Notes under the pieces: model-generated
Told to the model about the DNA's origin: nothing
What the model saw: the letters and a program-made list of their open reading frames with translations, nothing else
Databases searched by the model: none
From: Roseomonas aerilata DSM 19363
GTDB lineage: Bacteria > Pseudomonadota > Alphaproteobacteria > Acetobacterales > Acetobacteraceae
NCBI RefSeq assembly: GCF_000711725.1
Contig: NZ_JONP01000002.1
Location: forward strand, 248,001-312,000
Direction of reading: 5' to 3'
Length of the DNA: 64,000 bases
Shown here: positions 53,710-63,012 of the stretch, piece after piece
How the letters are laid out: the number at the start of each line of letters is the position of its first letter
Numbering within the stretch: position 1 is the first letter of the stretch
Program-made: the position numbers and the translations under genes

Positions 53710-56048
53710 GCCGCCACACCTTCGTTGAGGAGGCGCCAGACCTTCAGGGGCGTCGCGGGCATGTCCACATGGGCGATGCCGCGCTCGGCCAGCGCATCCA
53801 CCACGGCGTTCATGACCGAGGGCAGCGCGCCCGCGCAACCGGCCTCGCCGCAGCCCTTGGCGCCCAGCACGTTGGTGCGCGCGGGCACGGGGTGGCTGGC
53901 GAAGCCGAAGGCCGGGGCGTGCTCAGCCCGCGGCAGGCCGTAATCCATGTAGGAGCCGCTGAGGAGCTGGCCGTCCTCGTCATAGGCGGTGTGCTCGGTC
54001 AGCGCCTGACCGATGCCCTGCACGATTCCGCCATGCGCCTGGCCCGCAACCAGCATCGGGTTCACCAGCGTGCCGAAGTCGTTGACGGTGACGTAGCTGA
54101 CCACCTCGGTCTCGCCCGTCTCGGGGTCGATCTCCACCTCGGCGACGTGGCAGCCATTGGGGAAGGCGCTGTCCTCGTACTGCTCGGTGGTGGAGACATC
54201 GAGCGTGTCCGGCACCCCCTCGGGCGGGGCGGGCATGGTGCGGAGTTGGGCGGCGAGTTCCAGCAGCCCGATGCCGCGATCGGTGCCGGCGATGGTGAAG
54301 CGGCCCGAGGAAAACTCGATGTCCTCGGCGGAAGCCTCCAGCACATGCGCCGCCAGCTTCCGCCCGCGCTCGATCACCTGCGCGCTGGCGGCGGAGATCG
54401 CCGTGCCGCTCGCCATCATGGAGCGCGATCCGCCCGTGCCGCCGCCGGCGATCAGCAGGTCGCTGTCCCCCTGCACCAGCCGGATGCGATCGAAGGGAAT
54501 GCCGAGGCGATCCACCAGCACCTGCGCGAAGGGCGAGGCGTGGCCCTGGCCGTAGTCGAGCGTGCCGGTGATGATCGTCACGCCCCCGTCCTCGTCGAAG
54601 CGGATCCCGCCCATCTCCTTGGACGGCGGCGCCGTCACCTCGAGGTAATGGCCGATCCCGATGCCGCGCAGCCGGCCGCGGCGGCGCGCCTCGGCGCGGC
54701 GGGTGGGGAAGCCGTCCCAGTCGGCGGCAGCCAGTGCCTCCTCCAGGATCGCGGGGAAGTCGCCGCTGTCGTAATGCATGCCGGACGGCGCATCGTAGGG
54801 AATCTGGTCGGCGCGGATGTGGTTGCGCCGGCGCAGCTCAACCCGGTCGATGCCCATCTCCCGCGCGGCAGTGTCGACCATGCGCTCCATGTAGTAGTTG
54901 CCCTCGGGGCGTCCCGCGCCGCGATAGGCGCCGACGGGCGTGGTGTTGGTCAGCACGCAGCGTGTGGAGACCTCCAGCAGCGGCGTACGGTAGACGCCGA
55001 TGACGTTCTTCACCGTGTTCATGGTGGAGGGCAGCGTCGTCGCGTTGGAGAGATAGGCGCCGAGATTGCCGAAGCCCGTCATCCGCACCGCGAGGAAATG
55101 GCCCTCGGCGTCGAGCGCCAGTTCACCGACCATGTCGTGGTCGCGCCCGTGGCTGTCCGAGAGGAAGCTCTCCGAGCGGCTGTCCGTCCACTTCACGGGC
55201 CGGCCAAGGCTGCGGGCGGCGAAAAGCAGGGCCGGGTACTCGGGATATACGCTCGCCTTCATGCCGAAGGAGCCCCCGACATTGCCGGTGAGCATCCGCA
55301 CGCCCTCGAGCTCCACGCCCATCACCTTGGCGAGCCCGCCGCGCATGCCGAAGACGCCCTGGCTGCCGGCGCGCAGCACGTAGCGCCCCTCCTCGAAGGT
55401 GCCGATGGCCGAGCGCGGCTCCAGGGGCGAGACGACGACGCGGCTGTTGCGGATGGGCAGGCGCACGACATGGGCCGCGCGCGCGAAGGCGGCCGCCACC
55501 GCCTCGGTGTCGCCGTAGTGGAAATCGACCACGAGGTTGCCGGGCACGGCCTCGTGCAGCAGGGGCGCATCGGGCGCGGCGGCTTCCCGCGCCTCGGTGA
55601 CGGCCGGCAGGGGATCGACGTCGAGCACCACCGCCTCGGCGGCGTCGCGCGCCTCCTTCGCGGTCTCGGCGACCACCATCGCCACGGGGTCGCCGACGAA
55701 GCGCACCTTGTCCGTGGTCAGCACGGGCTGGCGGGGAAGATGGGGCGGGCTGCCGTCGCGGTTCTTCTGGCCGACGGTGAGCGACATCGGGCCGATGCCC
55801 GCCGCCTCAAGGTCCGCCCCGGTGACGATGGCCAGCACCCCCGGCATGGCGCGCGCCGCCTCGGTGTCGATGCCGCGGATCGTCCCGTGGGCATAGGGGC
55901 TGCGGACCATCACCGCATGGGCTTGGCCAGGCAGGGAGAGGTCGTCGCTGTACCGCCCCTCGCCCCGCAGCAGCACCGGGTCCTCCTTGCGGGAGACGGG
56001 CTGGCCGATGCCGAACTTCATCTGGGACGGGTCGAACGAGGCATTCAT
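53706..56048 (-). CDS. CoxL-type molybdopterin subunit of the xanthine oxidase family
   Basis: 780-residue catalytic subunit that binds the molybdopterin cytosine dinucleotide cofactor. The N-terminal domain (GIGQPVSRKEDPVLLRGEGRY) and the active-site loop GAYRGAGRPEGNY are seen; AYRGAGR is the form II signature, which differs from the AYRCSFR of true CO dehydrogenase. GTGGSRSM and the C-terminal GAKGCGEAGC with the catalytic Glu are also present. AAGGA precedes the ATG at 56048. No iron-sulfur or FAD subunit gene lies adjacent, which is unusual; partner subunits may be elsewhere. It oxidises an aldehyde or aromatic substrate. Confidence 0.9.
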   Translation of the reverse strand: MNASFDPSQMKFGIGQPVSRKEDPVLLRGEGRYSDDLSLPGQAHAVMVRSPYAHGTIRGIDTEAARAMPGVLAIVTGADLEAAGIGPMSLTVGQKNRDGSPPHLPRQPVLTTDKVRFVGDPVAMVVAETAKEARDAAEAVVLDVDPLPAVTEAREAAAPDAPLLHEAVPGNLVVDFHYGDTEAVAAAFARAAHVVRLPIRNSRVVVSPLEPRSAIGTFEEGRYVLRAGSQGVFGMRGGLAKVMGVELEGVRMLTGNVGGSFGMKASVYPEYPALLFAARSLGRPVKWTDSRSESFLSDSHGRDHDMVGELALDAEGHFLAVRMTGFGNLGAYLSNATTLPSTMNTVKNVIGVYRTPLLEVSTRCVLTNTTPVGAYRGAGRPEGNYYMERMVDTAAREMGIDRVELRRRNHIRADQIPYDAPSGMHYDSGDFPAILEEALAAADWDGFPTRRAEARRRGRLRGIGIGHYLEVTAPPSKEMGGIRFDEDGGVTIITGTLDYGQGHASPFAQVLVDRLGIPFDRIRLVQGDSDLLIAGGGTGGSRSMMASGTAISAASAQVIERGRKLAAHVLEASAEDIEFSSGRFTIAGTDRGIGLLELAAQLRTMPAPPEGVPDTLDVSTTEQYEDSAFPNGCHVAEVEIDPETGETEVVSYVTVNDFGTLVNPMLVAGQAHGGIVQGIGQALTEHTAYDEDGQLLSGSYMDYGLPRAEHAPAFGFASHPVPARTNVLGAKGCGEAGCAGALPSVMNAVVDALAERGIAHVDMPATPLKVWRLLNEGVAA

Positions 56049-56217
56049 GCGGGCATCCTTGGCGGGGGCGACCTCGGCCGCCACCCCGCCAAGGTGGGCG
56101 GTGCCCCCGGGGTGCGAAACCCCCTTTCGACGGATCGGCGGGGAGCGCCCGGCGGTGAGGGCCCCGGAGCGGTCTCCGGCAGGCCCCCAGGCGGGGCCTC
56201 TCCGCCCTCCAGCCGCG

Positions 56218-56436
56218 CTACATCACCGCGGGTGGCATTCCCCCCGGCCCCGGCCCGATCGGCGTGATGTCGGGTCCGACCGGTCCCGGTTCCGGCATGT
56301 CCGGCCCAGGGGCGGGGATCTCGGGTCCGGGGGCCGGCGGCACGACCGTGGGCTCGGGCACCGGGTTCTCCGGACCGGGCGCGGGGCCCGGCGCGGGGGA
56401 GGGATCGGGCGGGGTGATCTCGGGGCTGTCGGACAT
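56218..56436 (-). CDS. Pro/Gly/Glu-rich small protein
   Basis: 72-residue protein starting MSDSPEITPPDPSPAPGPAP with GAGG eight bases upstream of the ATG. It is nearly all Pro, Gly, Glu, Val and Ala, in PEP/PGP repeats, with no Lys, Arg or aromatic residue, so it is acidic and disordered. Its reverse strand also reads as Gly-rich frames. It is likely real, given the ribosome-binding site, but the function is unknown; perhaps a surface or linker peptide. Confidence 0.55.
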   Translation of the reverse strand: MSDSPEITPPDPSPAPGPAPGPENPVPEPTVVPPAPGPEIPAPGPDMPEPGPVGPDITPIGPGPGGMPPAVM

Positions 56437-56533
56437 GGTGGGTACCTCTTCCATCCCTCTCCCAACGTTCCAGGGGGCCGGATGTTCGATGGGGCCTCGA
56501 CACCCCCGGGCACCCTCGGTAAGGCGCCGGGCC

Positions 56534-58213
56534 ATGGCCCCCTCCCCCTCCCTCACCGGCGCCCTGGACCGCCTGCCGGAGACGCGGCGGCCGCGGTTGT
56601 GGCTTTCCCTTCTCTGCCTCCTGCTCTGGGCACCCGGCCTCCTCTCGCTGCCGGCCGGGGACCGCGACGAATCCCGCTTCGCCCAGGCGAGCCGCCAGAT
56701 GGTGGAGAGCGGCGACTACGTCCGCATCCGCAACGGCGAGGTGGAGCGCAACAAGAAGCCTGTCGGTATCCACTGGGCGCAGGCCGGCATTGTCCACGTG
56801 CTGGAGGCCACAGGGCTCCCGGCGCGGGGCTGGATCGGCAGCTACCGGCTGGCGGCGGCGCTCGGCGCCTGGCTGGCGGTGCTCGCCACCTTCTCCCTCG
56901 GCCGCGGGCTGGTCGGGCGGCGCGCGGCCTTCCTCGCGGCGGCGCTGCTGGCGGCCTCCCTGCTGCTGGTGGCGGAAACCCACATCGCCAAGACCGATGC
57001 CGCTCTGCTGGCGAGCGTCGTGGCCGCCATGGGGCTGATGGGCCGCGCCTATCTCTCGCCCGCCGGCTTCTCCGCCCGCGCGGCGCTCGGCTTCTGGCTC
57101 GCCCTCGGCGCGGGCGTGCTGCTCAAGGGCCCGATCGCGCCCATGGTGCCGCTGCTGGCAGGCCTGACCCTCTACGTCGCCGATCGCGGCTGGCGCGCCG
57201 GCATGCCCTGGCTGCGCGCCCTGCGCCCGGCCTGGGGCATCCCGCTGATGATCGCCTGCGCCCTGCCCTGGCTCGTCGCCATCGGCATCGCGACGGAGGG
57301 GCGCTTCTTCTCCCAGGCGCTGGGCGACGACATGCTGAACAAGGTTGGCTCCGGCGAGGAGGCGCACTGGGGCCCACCCGGCTACTACCTGCTGACCTTC
57401 GGCATCGCGGCCTTCCCCGGCGCCTTTGTTGTGCTGCGCGGCCTGCCCCATGCCTGGGCGGCGCGGATGCGGCCGGGAACGCGCTTCCTCCTCGCCTGGG
57501 CCGCGCCCACCTGGCTTCTGTTCGAGGCGGTGGCGACGAAGCTGCCCCACTACGTCCTGCCCGCCTATCCCGCCCTGCTGCTGCTCGGCGCCGCCTGGGC
57601 CTGCGACCCCCTGCGCCGCCCGGCCCCGCGCTGGCTGGCCTGGCTCGGCTGGGCCGCGCTCTTCGGCACGGCGATCGGTCTGGCCGGGCTGGCGGTGGCG
57701 CTGCCGCTCGCCGCGGACCGCTGGCTGAACCCCGTCAGCCTGCTGGCCATCCCCTTCGCCGCGCTTCCCCTCTGGGTGGTAGTACGGGCGGCGCGGGAGG
57801 GGGCCTGGGCGCGTGCCGGCCTCTCGGCCGCGATCCTCGCCGTGCCGCTCTACTGGGTGGTGCTCGAGGGCGTGCTGCCGCGGCTGACCGCCCCCTGGGT
57901 CTCCCACCGCGTGGCAGCCATGGTCGCGGCGGAGGGCGTACCGGCGGAGCGCTTCGGCATCACCGGCTACCACGAGCCCTCCGTCGTCTTCGAGACCGGC
58001 ACCGCAACGCACCTGCTGAAGGACGGGACGGAGGCCGCGCGCTTCCTGGCGGGGGGTCCCGGCCGCGTGGTGGCCGTCGAAAGCCGCGAGGAGCCGCGCT
58101 TCGAGGCCGCCCTCGCGGCGCTCGGCCTGCGCCAGTTCGCCGTTGGGCGGGCGGAAGGGTTCAACTACGTCCGCGGCCGCCGGGTCGCGATCGTGCTGTT
58201 CCGGGTGCCCTGA
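56534..58213 (+). CDS. ArnT-like polyprenyl-phosphate-dependent glycosyltransferase
   Basis: 559-residue integral membrane glycosyltransferase of the PMT/ArnT (GT83) family. The first periplasmic loop has DRDESRFAQASRQM with the catalytic acidic residues, then NKKPVGIHWAQ, as in ArnT. About twelve helices follow and a soluble C-terminal domain (residues about 460-559). It would move a sugar from an undecaprenyl lipid onto lipid A or another surface polymer. Start ATG at 56534; a DedA gene follows after four bases. Substrate unknown. Confidence 0.9.
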   Translation: MAPSPSLTGALDRLPETRRPRLWLSLLCLLLWAPGLLSLPAGDRDESRFAQASRQMVESGDYVRIRNGEVERNKKPVGIHWAQAGIVHVLEATGLPARGWIGSYRLAAALGAWLAVLATFSLGRGLVGRRAAFLAAALLAASLLLVAETHIAKTDAALLASVVAAMGLMGRAYLSPAGFSARAALGFWLALGAGVLLKGPIAPMVPLLAGLTLYVADRGWRAGMPWLRALRPAWGIPLMIACALPWLVAIGIATEGRFFSQALGDDMLNKVGSGEEAHWGPPGYYLLTFGIAAFPGAFVVLRGLPHAWAARMRPGTRFLLAWAAPTWLLFEAVATKLPHYVLPAYPALLLLGAAWACDPLRRPAPRWLAWLGWAALFGTAIGLAGLAVALPLAADRWLNPVSLLAIPFAALPLWVVVRAAREGAWARAGLSAAILAVPLYWVVLEGVLPRLTAPWVSHRVAAMVAAEGVPAERFGITGYHEPSVVFETGTATHLLKDGTEAARFLAGGPGRVVAVESREEPRFEAALAALGLRQFAVGRAEGFNYVRGRRVAIVLFRVP

Positions 58214-58217
58214 ACCG

Positions 58218-58823
58218 ATGATGGAGTTCGTTACCGACATCCTGGCCGCGACCGGGACCTTCGGCATCTTCCTGCTGATGTTCGCCGAGAACATCTTCCC
58301 GCCCATCCCGTCGGAGGCGATCATGCCCGTGGCCGGCTTCGCCGCCGCCGAGGGCAAGATGGACGCCGTCTCCGTCTTCGTCGCAGGCAATGCCGGGGCG
58401 CTGCTGGGCAACGCCATCTGGTACGAGGCGGCCCGCCACATCGGCCAGTCGCGCATCGAGCGCGCTGCCGACCGCTGGGGCCGCTACCTCGGCATCATCG
58501 GCGAAGACGTGCGGGAGGCGAGCGCCCTGCTCGTCCGCTGGGGCGTCCCGGCCGTGCTCCTGTGCCGCTGCCTGCCAGGGCCGCGCACCCTCATCTCCGT
58601 GCCCGCCGGCCTCGTGCGGATGAACCGCGGCGTGTTCTACGCGGCCACCGCCCTCGGCACCTGCCTCTGGACGGGGTTTCTCATGACCGCGGGCTGGTTG
58701 CTGCAAGGCCAGTGGGAACGCATCGGGCACTGGATGGAACCGCTCGGCACGGCCGTGATCGGGGCGGCGGCGGCAATCTACGCCTGGCACCTCTGGCGAA
58801 CACGGGCACGCTGGCGGGGGTAG
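58218..58823 (+). CDS. DedA-family (SNARE-associated) membrane protein
   Basis: 201-residue protein with the DedA pattern: ENIFPPIPSEAIMPVAGF near the N-terminus and the conserved FxxCRCLPGPRTLISVPAGL re-entrant loop. DedA proteins flip undecaprenyl phosphate or phosphatidylethanolamine. It starts four bases after the ArnT-like gene. A role in recycling the lipid carrier for the glycosyltransferase is a plausible link. Two ATGs in a row at 58218 and 58221; either could be used. Confidence 0.92.
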   Translation: MMEFVTDILAATGTFGIFLLMFAENIFPPIPSEAIMPVAGFAAAEGKMDAVSVFVAGNAGALLGNAIWYEAARHIGQSRIERAADRWGRYLGIIGEDVREASALLVRWGVPAVLLCRCLPGPRTLISVPAGLVRMNRGVFYAATALGTCLWTGFLMTAGWLLQGQWERIGHWMEPLGTAVIGAAAAIYAWHLWRTRARWRG

Positions 58824-58874
58824 GCCATCCTGGCCGTGGCGCCGGCTTGTTCTGACCGGCCGGCTCGGGTGACT

Positions 58875-59083
58875 CCGGGGAGAGAAAGAAGGAATTCTTC
58901 CTCTCCCCGGACCCCTCTCCATCATCTTCTTCTTCGAGTTGGAAATACTGAACGGCCGGTGCGCCTCGGGTCCTAGACCCGAGGCGACTACATGTTCAGG
59001 AAGGTTCCGCGACAGCCAGACGGGGATCCAAGGGCCTCAGGCCCTTGGCGGGCGAGGTCTGGAGAGGGCAGCGCCCTCTCCAG
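58875..59083 (+). repeat. Four-hairpin dispersed repeat, copy H (short form)
   Basis: Hairpin 1 58875-58910 (one A-C mismatch), tract ccatcatcttcttcttcg in place of the T-run, hairpin 2 58962-58986, unpaired CGCGACAGCCAGA near 59009-59021, hairpin 3 CCAAGGGCC-TCA-GGCCCTTGG, hairpin 4 59059-59083. The reverse gene stop is only two bases beyond hairpin 4. Short form like copy G. Confidence 0.85.
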
Positions 59084-59085
59084 TT

Positions 59086-59868
59086 CTACTCCCCCCGAAA
59101 CACCGGCCGCCGCTTCTCGCCAAACGCTTTCACCGCCTCCAGGAAGTCCGCGCTGCGCGGGAAGGCGTCGAGTTCGGCGCGGTCGGCGTCGCTGACCGGC
59201 AGGGGCCCGCGGAGGGCGCGGAGGGCGCGCTTATGGAAGCGGTTGGCCAGCGGCGCGCCCTCGGCCACACGGGCAGCGAGCGCCCGGGCCTCGGTATGCA
59301 CGGCCTCGTCGGGCACAAGGCGCGTGAGAAGGCGGCGCGCGAGGGCTTCCTCCCCGGTGTAGGTGCGGCCCTCGACGAGCATCTCCATCGCCACCGCCTC
59401 GCCGGCGATGCGAAGCAGGGCGTCCAGGCCTTCGTGAGGATAGAAGAGGCCGAGGTTGCGAGCGGGGATGCCCATGCGCGTGCCGGGCCCGCCCACGCGG
59501 AAGTCGCACATCAGCGCCAGGCCGCAGCCGCCGCCGAGGGCGTGGCCGGAGAGGGCCGCGACCACGGGATGGACGCAGCGCTCGATCGAGAGGAAGGCGG
59601 CAACGAGGGCATCGTTATAGGCGCGCTCCCGCGCCTCCGTGCCGCGCTCCGTCGCGAAGGCCGTGATGTCCGCCCCCGCGGAGAAGGCCCCCTCCCCCGC
59701 GCCGCGCAGGATGACGCAGCGGAGCGATGTGTCGGCGGAGAGGTCCTCGAACAGGCCAGCCACCGCCCTCCACATGGGCAGGGTAAGGGCATTGCGGCGG
59801 GCCGGGCGGTCGATGGTCAGCGTCGCGATCCCCGCGTCACGCGCGAGGTGGAGGTCGGGATGGCTCAT
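59086..59868 (-). CDS. Enoyl-CoA hydratase/isomerase family protein
   Basis: 260-residue crotonase-fold enzyme. The oxyanion-hole loops appear as GAGEGAFSAGADI (residues about 55-67) and SGHALGGGCGLALMCDFRV (about 105-123). The two active-site glutamates of hydratases are not evident, so it may be an isomerase or hydrolase. C-terminal segment ANRFHKRALR is typical. Single gene; CoA substrate unknown. Confidence 0.9.
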   Translation of the reverse strand: MSHPDLHLARDAGIATLTIDRPARRNALTLPMWRAVAGLFEDLSADTSLRCVILRGAGEGAFSAGADITAFATERGTEARERAYNDALVAAFLSIERCVHPVVAALSGHALGGGCGLALMCDFRVGGPGTRMGIPARNLGLFYPHEGLDALLRIAGEAVAMEMLVEGRTYTGEEALARRLLTRLVPDEAVHTEARALAARVAEGAPLANRFHKRALRALRGPLPVSDADRAELDAFPRSADFLEAVKAFGEKRRPVFRGE

Positions 59869-59972
59869 GTCCTCGGCAGGGTGAGGGGGGCGGCGGGCGC
59901 CGGCAAGGGGCGGGCAACCGCGCCGGCCCGTCGTCGTTCCATGGCCTGTTCCGCAGGAAGCAGGAGAGCCCC

Positions 59973-60482
59973 ATGGCCGAGGCGAAGACCGAGCACGAGC
60001 AGCGCGAAAAGGTTCGCGAGATGATCAAGGACGTGAAGACGGCCGTGCTCGTGACCCATGGCGACGGCGACAAGCTGCGCGGGCGCCCGATGGTGGCCGC
60101 CGGGCTCGACCCGGACGGCAAGACCCTTTGGTTCTTCTCCGGCAACGGCACCGAGAAGACCGAGGAGATCAACCGCAACAACCGCGTGCTGCTCTCCTAC
60201 TCCGATCCGTCGAGCCAGAACTACGTCTCCGTCTCCGGCACCGCGCGGGTCGTCCGCGATGTCGCGAAGCAGAAGGAGTACTGGCAGGAGTCGATGAAGA
60301 CCTGGTTCCCGCAGGGCGCGGAGGACCCGCACATCGCCCTGATCGCGATCGAGATGACGGGCGCCGAGTACTGGGACAGCCCGTCCTCCACGCTGCTGCA
60401 CGCCTTCGGCTACGTGAAGGCGACCGTCACGGGACAGCCGCCGAAGGGCGGCGAGAACGAGCGGGTGAAGTTCACGGCCTGA
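59973..60482 (+). CDS. Pyridoxamine 5'-phosphate oxidase-like general stress protein
   Basis: 169-residue protein of the split-beta-barrel FMN-binding family, like general stress protein 26 of Bacillus. The pattern is VLVTHGDGDKLRGRPMVAAG followed by LWFFSGNGTEKTEEI and VLLSYSDPSSQNYVSVSG. GCAGGAG lies upstream of the ATG. Members bind flavin or heme; the true reaction is unknown. Confidence 0.9.
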   Translation: MAEAKTEHEQREKVREMIKDVKTAVLVTHGDGDKLRGRPMVAAGLDPDGKTLWFFSGNGTEKTEEINRNNRVLLSYSDPSSQNYVSVSGTARVVRDVAKQKEYWQESMKTWFPQGAEDPHIALIAIEMTGAEYWDSPSSTLLHAFGYVKATVTGQPPKGGENERVKFTA

Positions 60483-60686
60483 CCCGCGCGGCTGCCCCTC
60501 CTGCCTTCTGGGTGGGAGGGCGGCCCTTCGCTGCGGGCTGGCAAGACCCCGCCGGTTGGAGGCGCGTAAATTCTTGCGCGACTCTTTTAATCACAGATTT
60601 TTGATCGTATGTGCGGCGATGTGGCTGGGGCCCTGGCGGCTTCCGGCCCGAAGCGATTCGCCGCACCGACCAGGAGCGAGTTCCCC

Positions 60687-60971
60687 TTGGCCACTGACTG
60701 CGCTGCCCTTCATGCCGCTTTCCAGCTCGCCCTCATGGACGTGGTCGATCCCGGCATGGACTGGGAGGAGGCGGTGAAGGCCCTGCTGGAGGCGCGCGAC
60801 CGGCTGGCGGGGCCGCTCGCCCTCAGCGCCGAAACCTGCGTCGTCGGGCTGGGCGAGCCGCACAGCCTTGCCTCGGCGCTGCAGGCCGGCTTCCAGGGGG
60901 CGATGAGCGCGCTGCCCGTCCCGGCGGATGCCCGGAACGAGCCGCGCGAGTGGCCGCTTCTTCAGGCCTGA
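60687..60971 (+). CDS. Hypothetical 94-residue protein, TTG start
   Basis: Unknown small soluble protein beginning LATDCAALHAAFQLALMDVV. The TTG at 60687 is preferred because AGGAG lies ten bases upstream; an ATG at 60609 has no ribosome-binding site and would prefix 26 poorly conserved-looking residues. It is mostly helical, with Cys residues at about positions 4 and 47. An AT-rich patch (about 60570-60605) upstream may carry the promoter. Its end overlaps the convergent tyrC stop by ten bases. Confidence 0.6.
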   Translation: MATDCAALHAAFQLALMDVVDPGMDWEEAVKALLEARDRLAGPLALSAETCVVGLGEPHSLASALQAGFQGAMSALPVPADARNEPREWPLLQA

Positions 60972-61852
60972 TTTAGCTCGATCAGCGAGCGCCGGATCTT
61001 CCGCCCGCGGCGGATCCGATCCTCGATGAAGCCGGCCTCGCCCCAGCGGATGGCGCGGCCGAAAGCCTGGGCGTCCTCGGTCAGGCGGGCAAGCATCTCC
61101 AGCACTGCCTCGCGGTTGTTGAGGAAGATGTCGCGCCACATGTCCACGTCGCTCGCCGCGATGCGCGTGAAGTCGCGGAAGCCCGAGGCCGCGAAGCGCA
61201 GCACCGCCTCCCGCGTCTCCTGCGCGAGGTCGTCGGCCGTGCCGCAGATGGTGAAGGCGATGAGGTGCGGCAGGTGGGAGACGACGGCCACCACCTTGTC
61301 GTGGGTCACTGCGTCCATCGTCTCGATCATCGATCCCGCGCGCTCCCACAGGCTGCGCAGGCGCGCGACGGCGTCGGGATCGGTGCCCGCCGGCGGCGTG
61401 ATGATGCACCAGCGCCCCTTGAACAGGGTGGCGAAGCCCGCGTCCGGCCCGGAATGCTCCGTGCCGGCCATCGGGTGCGCGGGCACGAGGTGCACGCCCT
61501 CCGGCAGCAGCGGCGCGAGGTCGCGCAGCACGCTGCCCTTGGTGGAGCCGACATCGCTGAGGATGCAGCCGGGCGCGAGATGCGGCGCGATCACCGCCAT
61601 CACCCCGGCATAGGCGCCGACGGGCACGCAGAGGATCACCGCGTCGCAGCCCTCCACGGCCTTTGCCGGGTCGGCCTCCACGGTATCCGCGATGCCCAGC
61701 GCCCGCACCCGCTCCAGCGTGTGCTCGCCGCGGGCGCTGGCGACGAGGTGGCCGGCGATGTCGCCCCTCTCCCGCGCGAGGCGCAGGATGGAGGAGCCGA
61801 CCAGCCCCGGCCCGATGATGCAGAGGCGCTCGAAGAGCGGCTGCTCAGGCAT
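60962..61852 (-). CDS. tyrC: Prephenate/arogenate dehydrogenase
   Basis: 296-residue enzyme of tyrosine synthesis. The NAD(P) motif is [16 protein letters not shown], followed by [14 protein letters not shown], the substrate-binding and catalytic segment of this family, and SHLPHLIAF. It is last of the cluster chorismate mutase-hisC-tyrC and overlaps hisC by eight bases. No ACT domain is present, so feedback control through such a domain is absent. Confidence 0.95.
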   Translation of the reverse strand: MPEQPLFERLCIIGPGLVGSSILRLARERGDIAGHLVASARGEHTLERVRALGIADTVEADPAKAVEGCDAVILCVPVGAYAGVMAVIAPHLAPGCILSDVGSTKGSVLRDLAPLLPEGVHLVPAHPMAGTEHSGPDAGFATLFKGRWCIITPPAGTDPDAVARLRSLWERAGSMIETMDAVTHDKVVAVVSHLPHLIAFTICGTADDLAQETREAVLRFAASGFRDFTRIAASDVDMWRDIFLNNREAVLEMLARLTEDAQAFGRAIRWGEAGFIEDRIRRGRKIRRSLIELNQA

Positions 61853-62951
61853 GGGCCGCGCTTCGGCCGACGGGGCTGTCGGCGCCCGCGAGGGCCTCGA
61901 GCACCATCCCGCACTCCTCCGCCGTGCCGACGGTGATGCGCAGGCAGGTCGGCAGGCCGTAGACGCCGACGCCGCGCACGATCAGCCCCCGCCCGCGCAG
62001 GTGCGCGTCGGCGGCCTTCGCCGCATCGGCCGAGCCGAAATCGACGAGCAGGAAGTTGCCCTGGCTCGGGTGCACACGCAGCCCGAGCGCCGTCAGCCCC
62101 TCCGTGAGGCGGGCGCGCCAGGCGGCGTTGTGCGCCACGCTCTTCGCCACCCAATCGGGCTCGGAAAGCGCCGCGATGCCGGCCGCCATGGCGGTGGCGG
62201 AGACGTTGAAGGGCCCGCGCACGCGATTCAGCACGTCGATGATCTCAGCGGGGCCATAGGCCCAGCCCAGACGGATGCCGCCAAGGCCCCAGACCTTGCT
62301 GAAGGTGCGCGTCATCACCGTGTTGGAACCCGCATCCACCAGCGCCTGGCCGGGGTCGTAGTCGGGGTCCTGCACGTACTCGGCATAGGCGCTGTCGAGG
62401 ATCAGCAGGATGTCCTCGCGCAGCCCCGCGCGCAGCCGGTTCACCTCGGATTGCGGCAGCAGCGCGCCGGTCGGGTTGTTCGGGTTGGCGAGGATGACGA
62501 GGCGCGTGCGCGGCCCGCAGGCGGCGATCAGCCCGTCCACGTCGGCCATCAGGTCCTTCTCGGGCACCTTGATGATCCGGCAGCCGGCCCAGCGCCCGGT
62601 CAGGTCGTACATGAGGAAGCCGTGGGCGGACATGACCAGCTCCGTCCCCTCCCCGCCATAGGCGAGGATGAGGAGGGCGAGCAGCTCGTCCGAGCCGTTG
62701 CCGGTGACGATCCGCGCGGGGTCGAGCCCGTGGTGGCGCCCGATCGCCTCGCGCAGGGCGGTCGCGCCGCCGTCGGGGTAGCGATGCGCCTCCCGCCCGG
62801 CCTCGGCGATGGCGGCGATGGCGGCCGGCGGCGGCCCGAAGGCCCCCTCGTTCGAGGAGAGCTTCACGATCCGGTTCACGCCCGGGACCTTCGATTCACC
62901 GCCCACATAGGGCTCGACCGAGAGGATGGAGGGGCGGGGCATCACGGGCAT
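61845..62951 (-). CDS. hisC: Histidinol-phosphate/aromatic aminotransferase
   Basis: 368-residue class-II PLP aminotransferase. The lysine motif is [17 protein letters not shown], and [15 protein letters not shown] is the substrate/PLP loop. Between chorismate mutase and tyrC it probably acts on phenylpyruvate, 4-hydroxyphenylpyruvate or prephenate, though it may also serve histidine synthesis. ATG at 62951 ([18 protein letters not shown]) is chosen because the upstream frame has no ribosome-binding site; a second ATG three codons later is also possible. Confidence 0.93.
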   Translation of the reverse strand: MPVMPRPSILSVEPYVGGESKVPGVNRIVKLSSNEGAFGPPPAAIAAIAEAGREAHRYPDGGATALREAIGRHHGLDPARIVTGNGSDELLALLILAYGGEGTELVMSAHGFLMYDLTGRWAGCRIIKVPEKDLMADVDGLIAACGPRTRLVILANPNNPTGALLPQSEVNRLRAGLREDILLILDSAYAEYVQDPDYDPGQALVDAGSNTVMTRTFSKVWGLGGIRLGWAYGPAEIIDVLNRVRGPFNVSATAMAAGIAALSEPDWVAKSVAHNAAWRARLTEGLTALGLRVHPSQGNFLLVDFGSADAAKAADAHLRGRGLIVRGVGVYGLPTCLRITVGTAEECGMVLEALAGADSPVGRSAAHA

Positions 62952-63012
62952 GGTCGTCGTCACTCCGACGGGATGGGGGGAACCCCCTGTGAGAAGGCGG
63001 CGGCTCGCCGCA

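Noticed and set aside
53769-56267. Long forward open frame of 832 codons opposite the CoxL-type gene
   Set aside because: Composition of an antisense frame (Gly/His/Arg-rich) with no domain; the reverse gene has full motifs.
60609-60686. ATG at 60609 as the start of the small gene ending at 60971
   Set aside because: No ribosome-binding site; the TTG at 60687 has AGGAG upstream.
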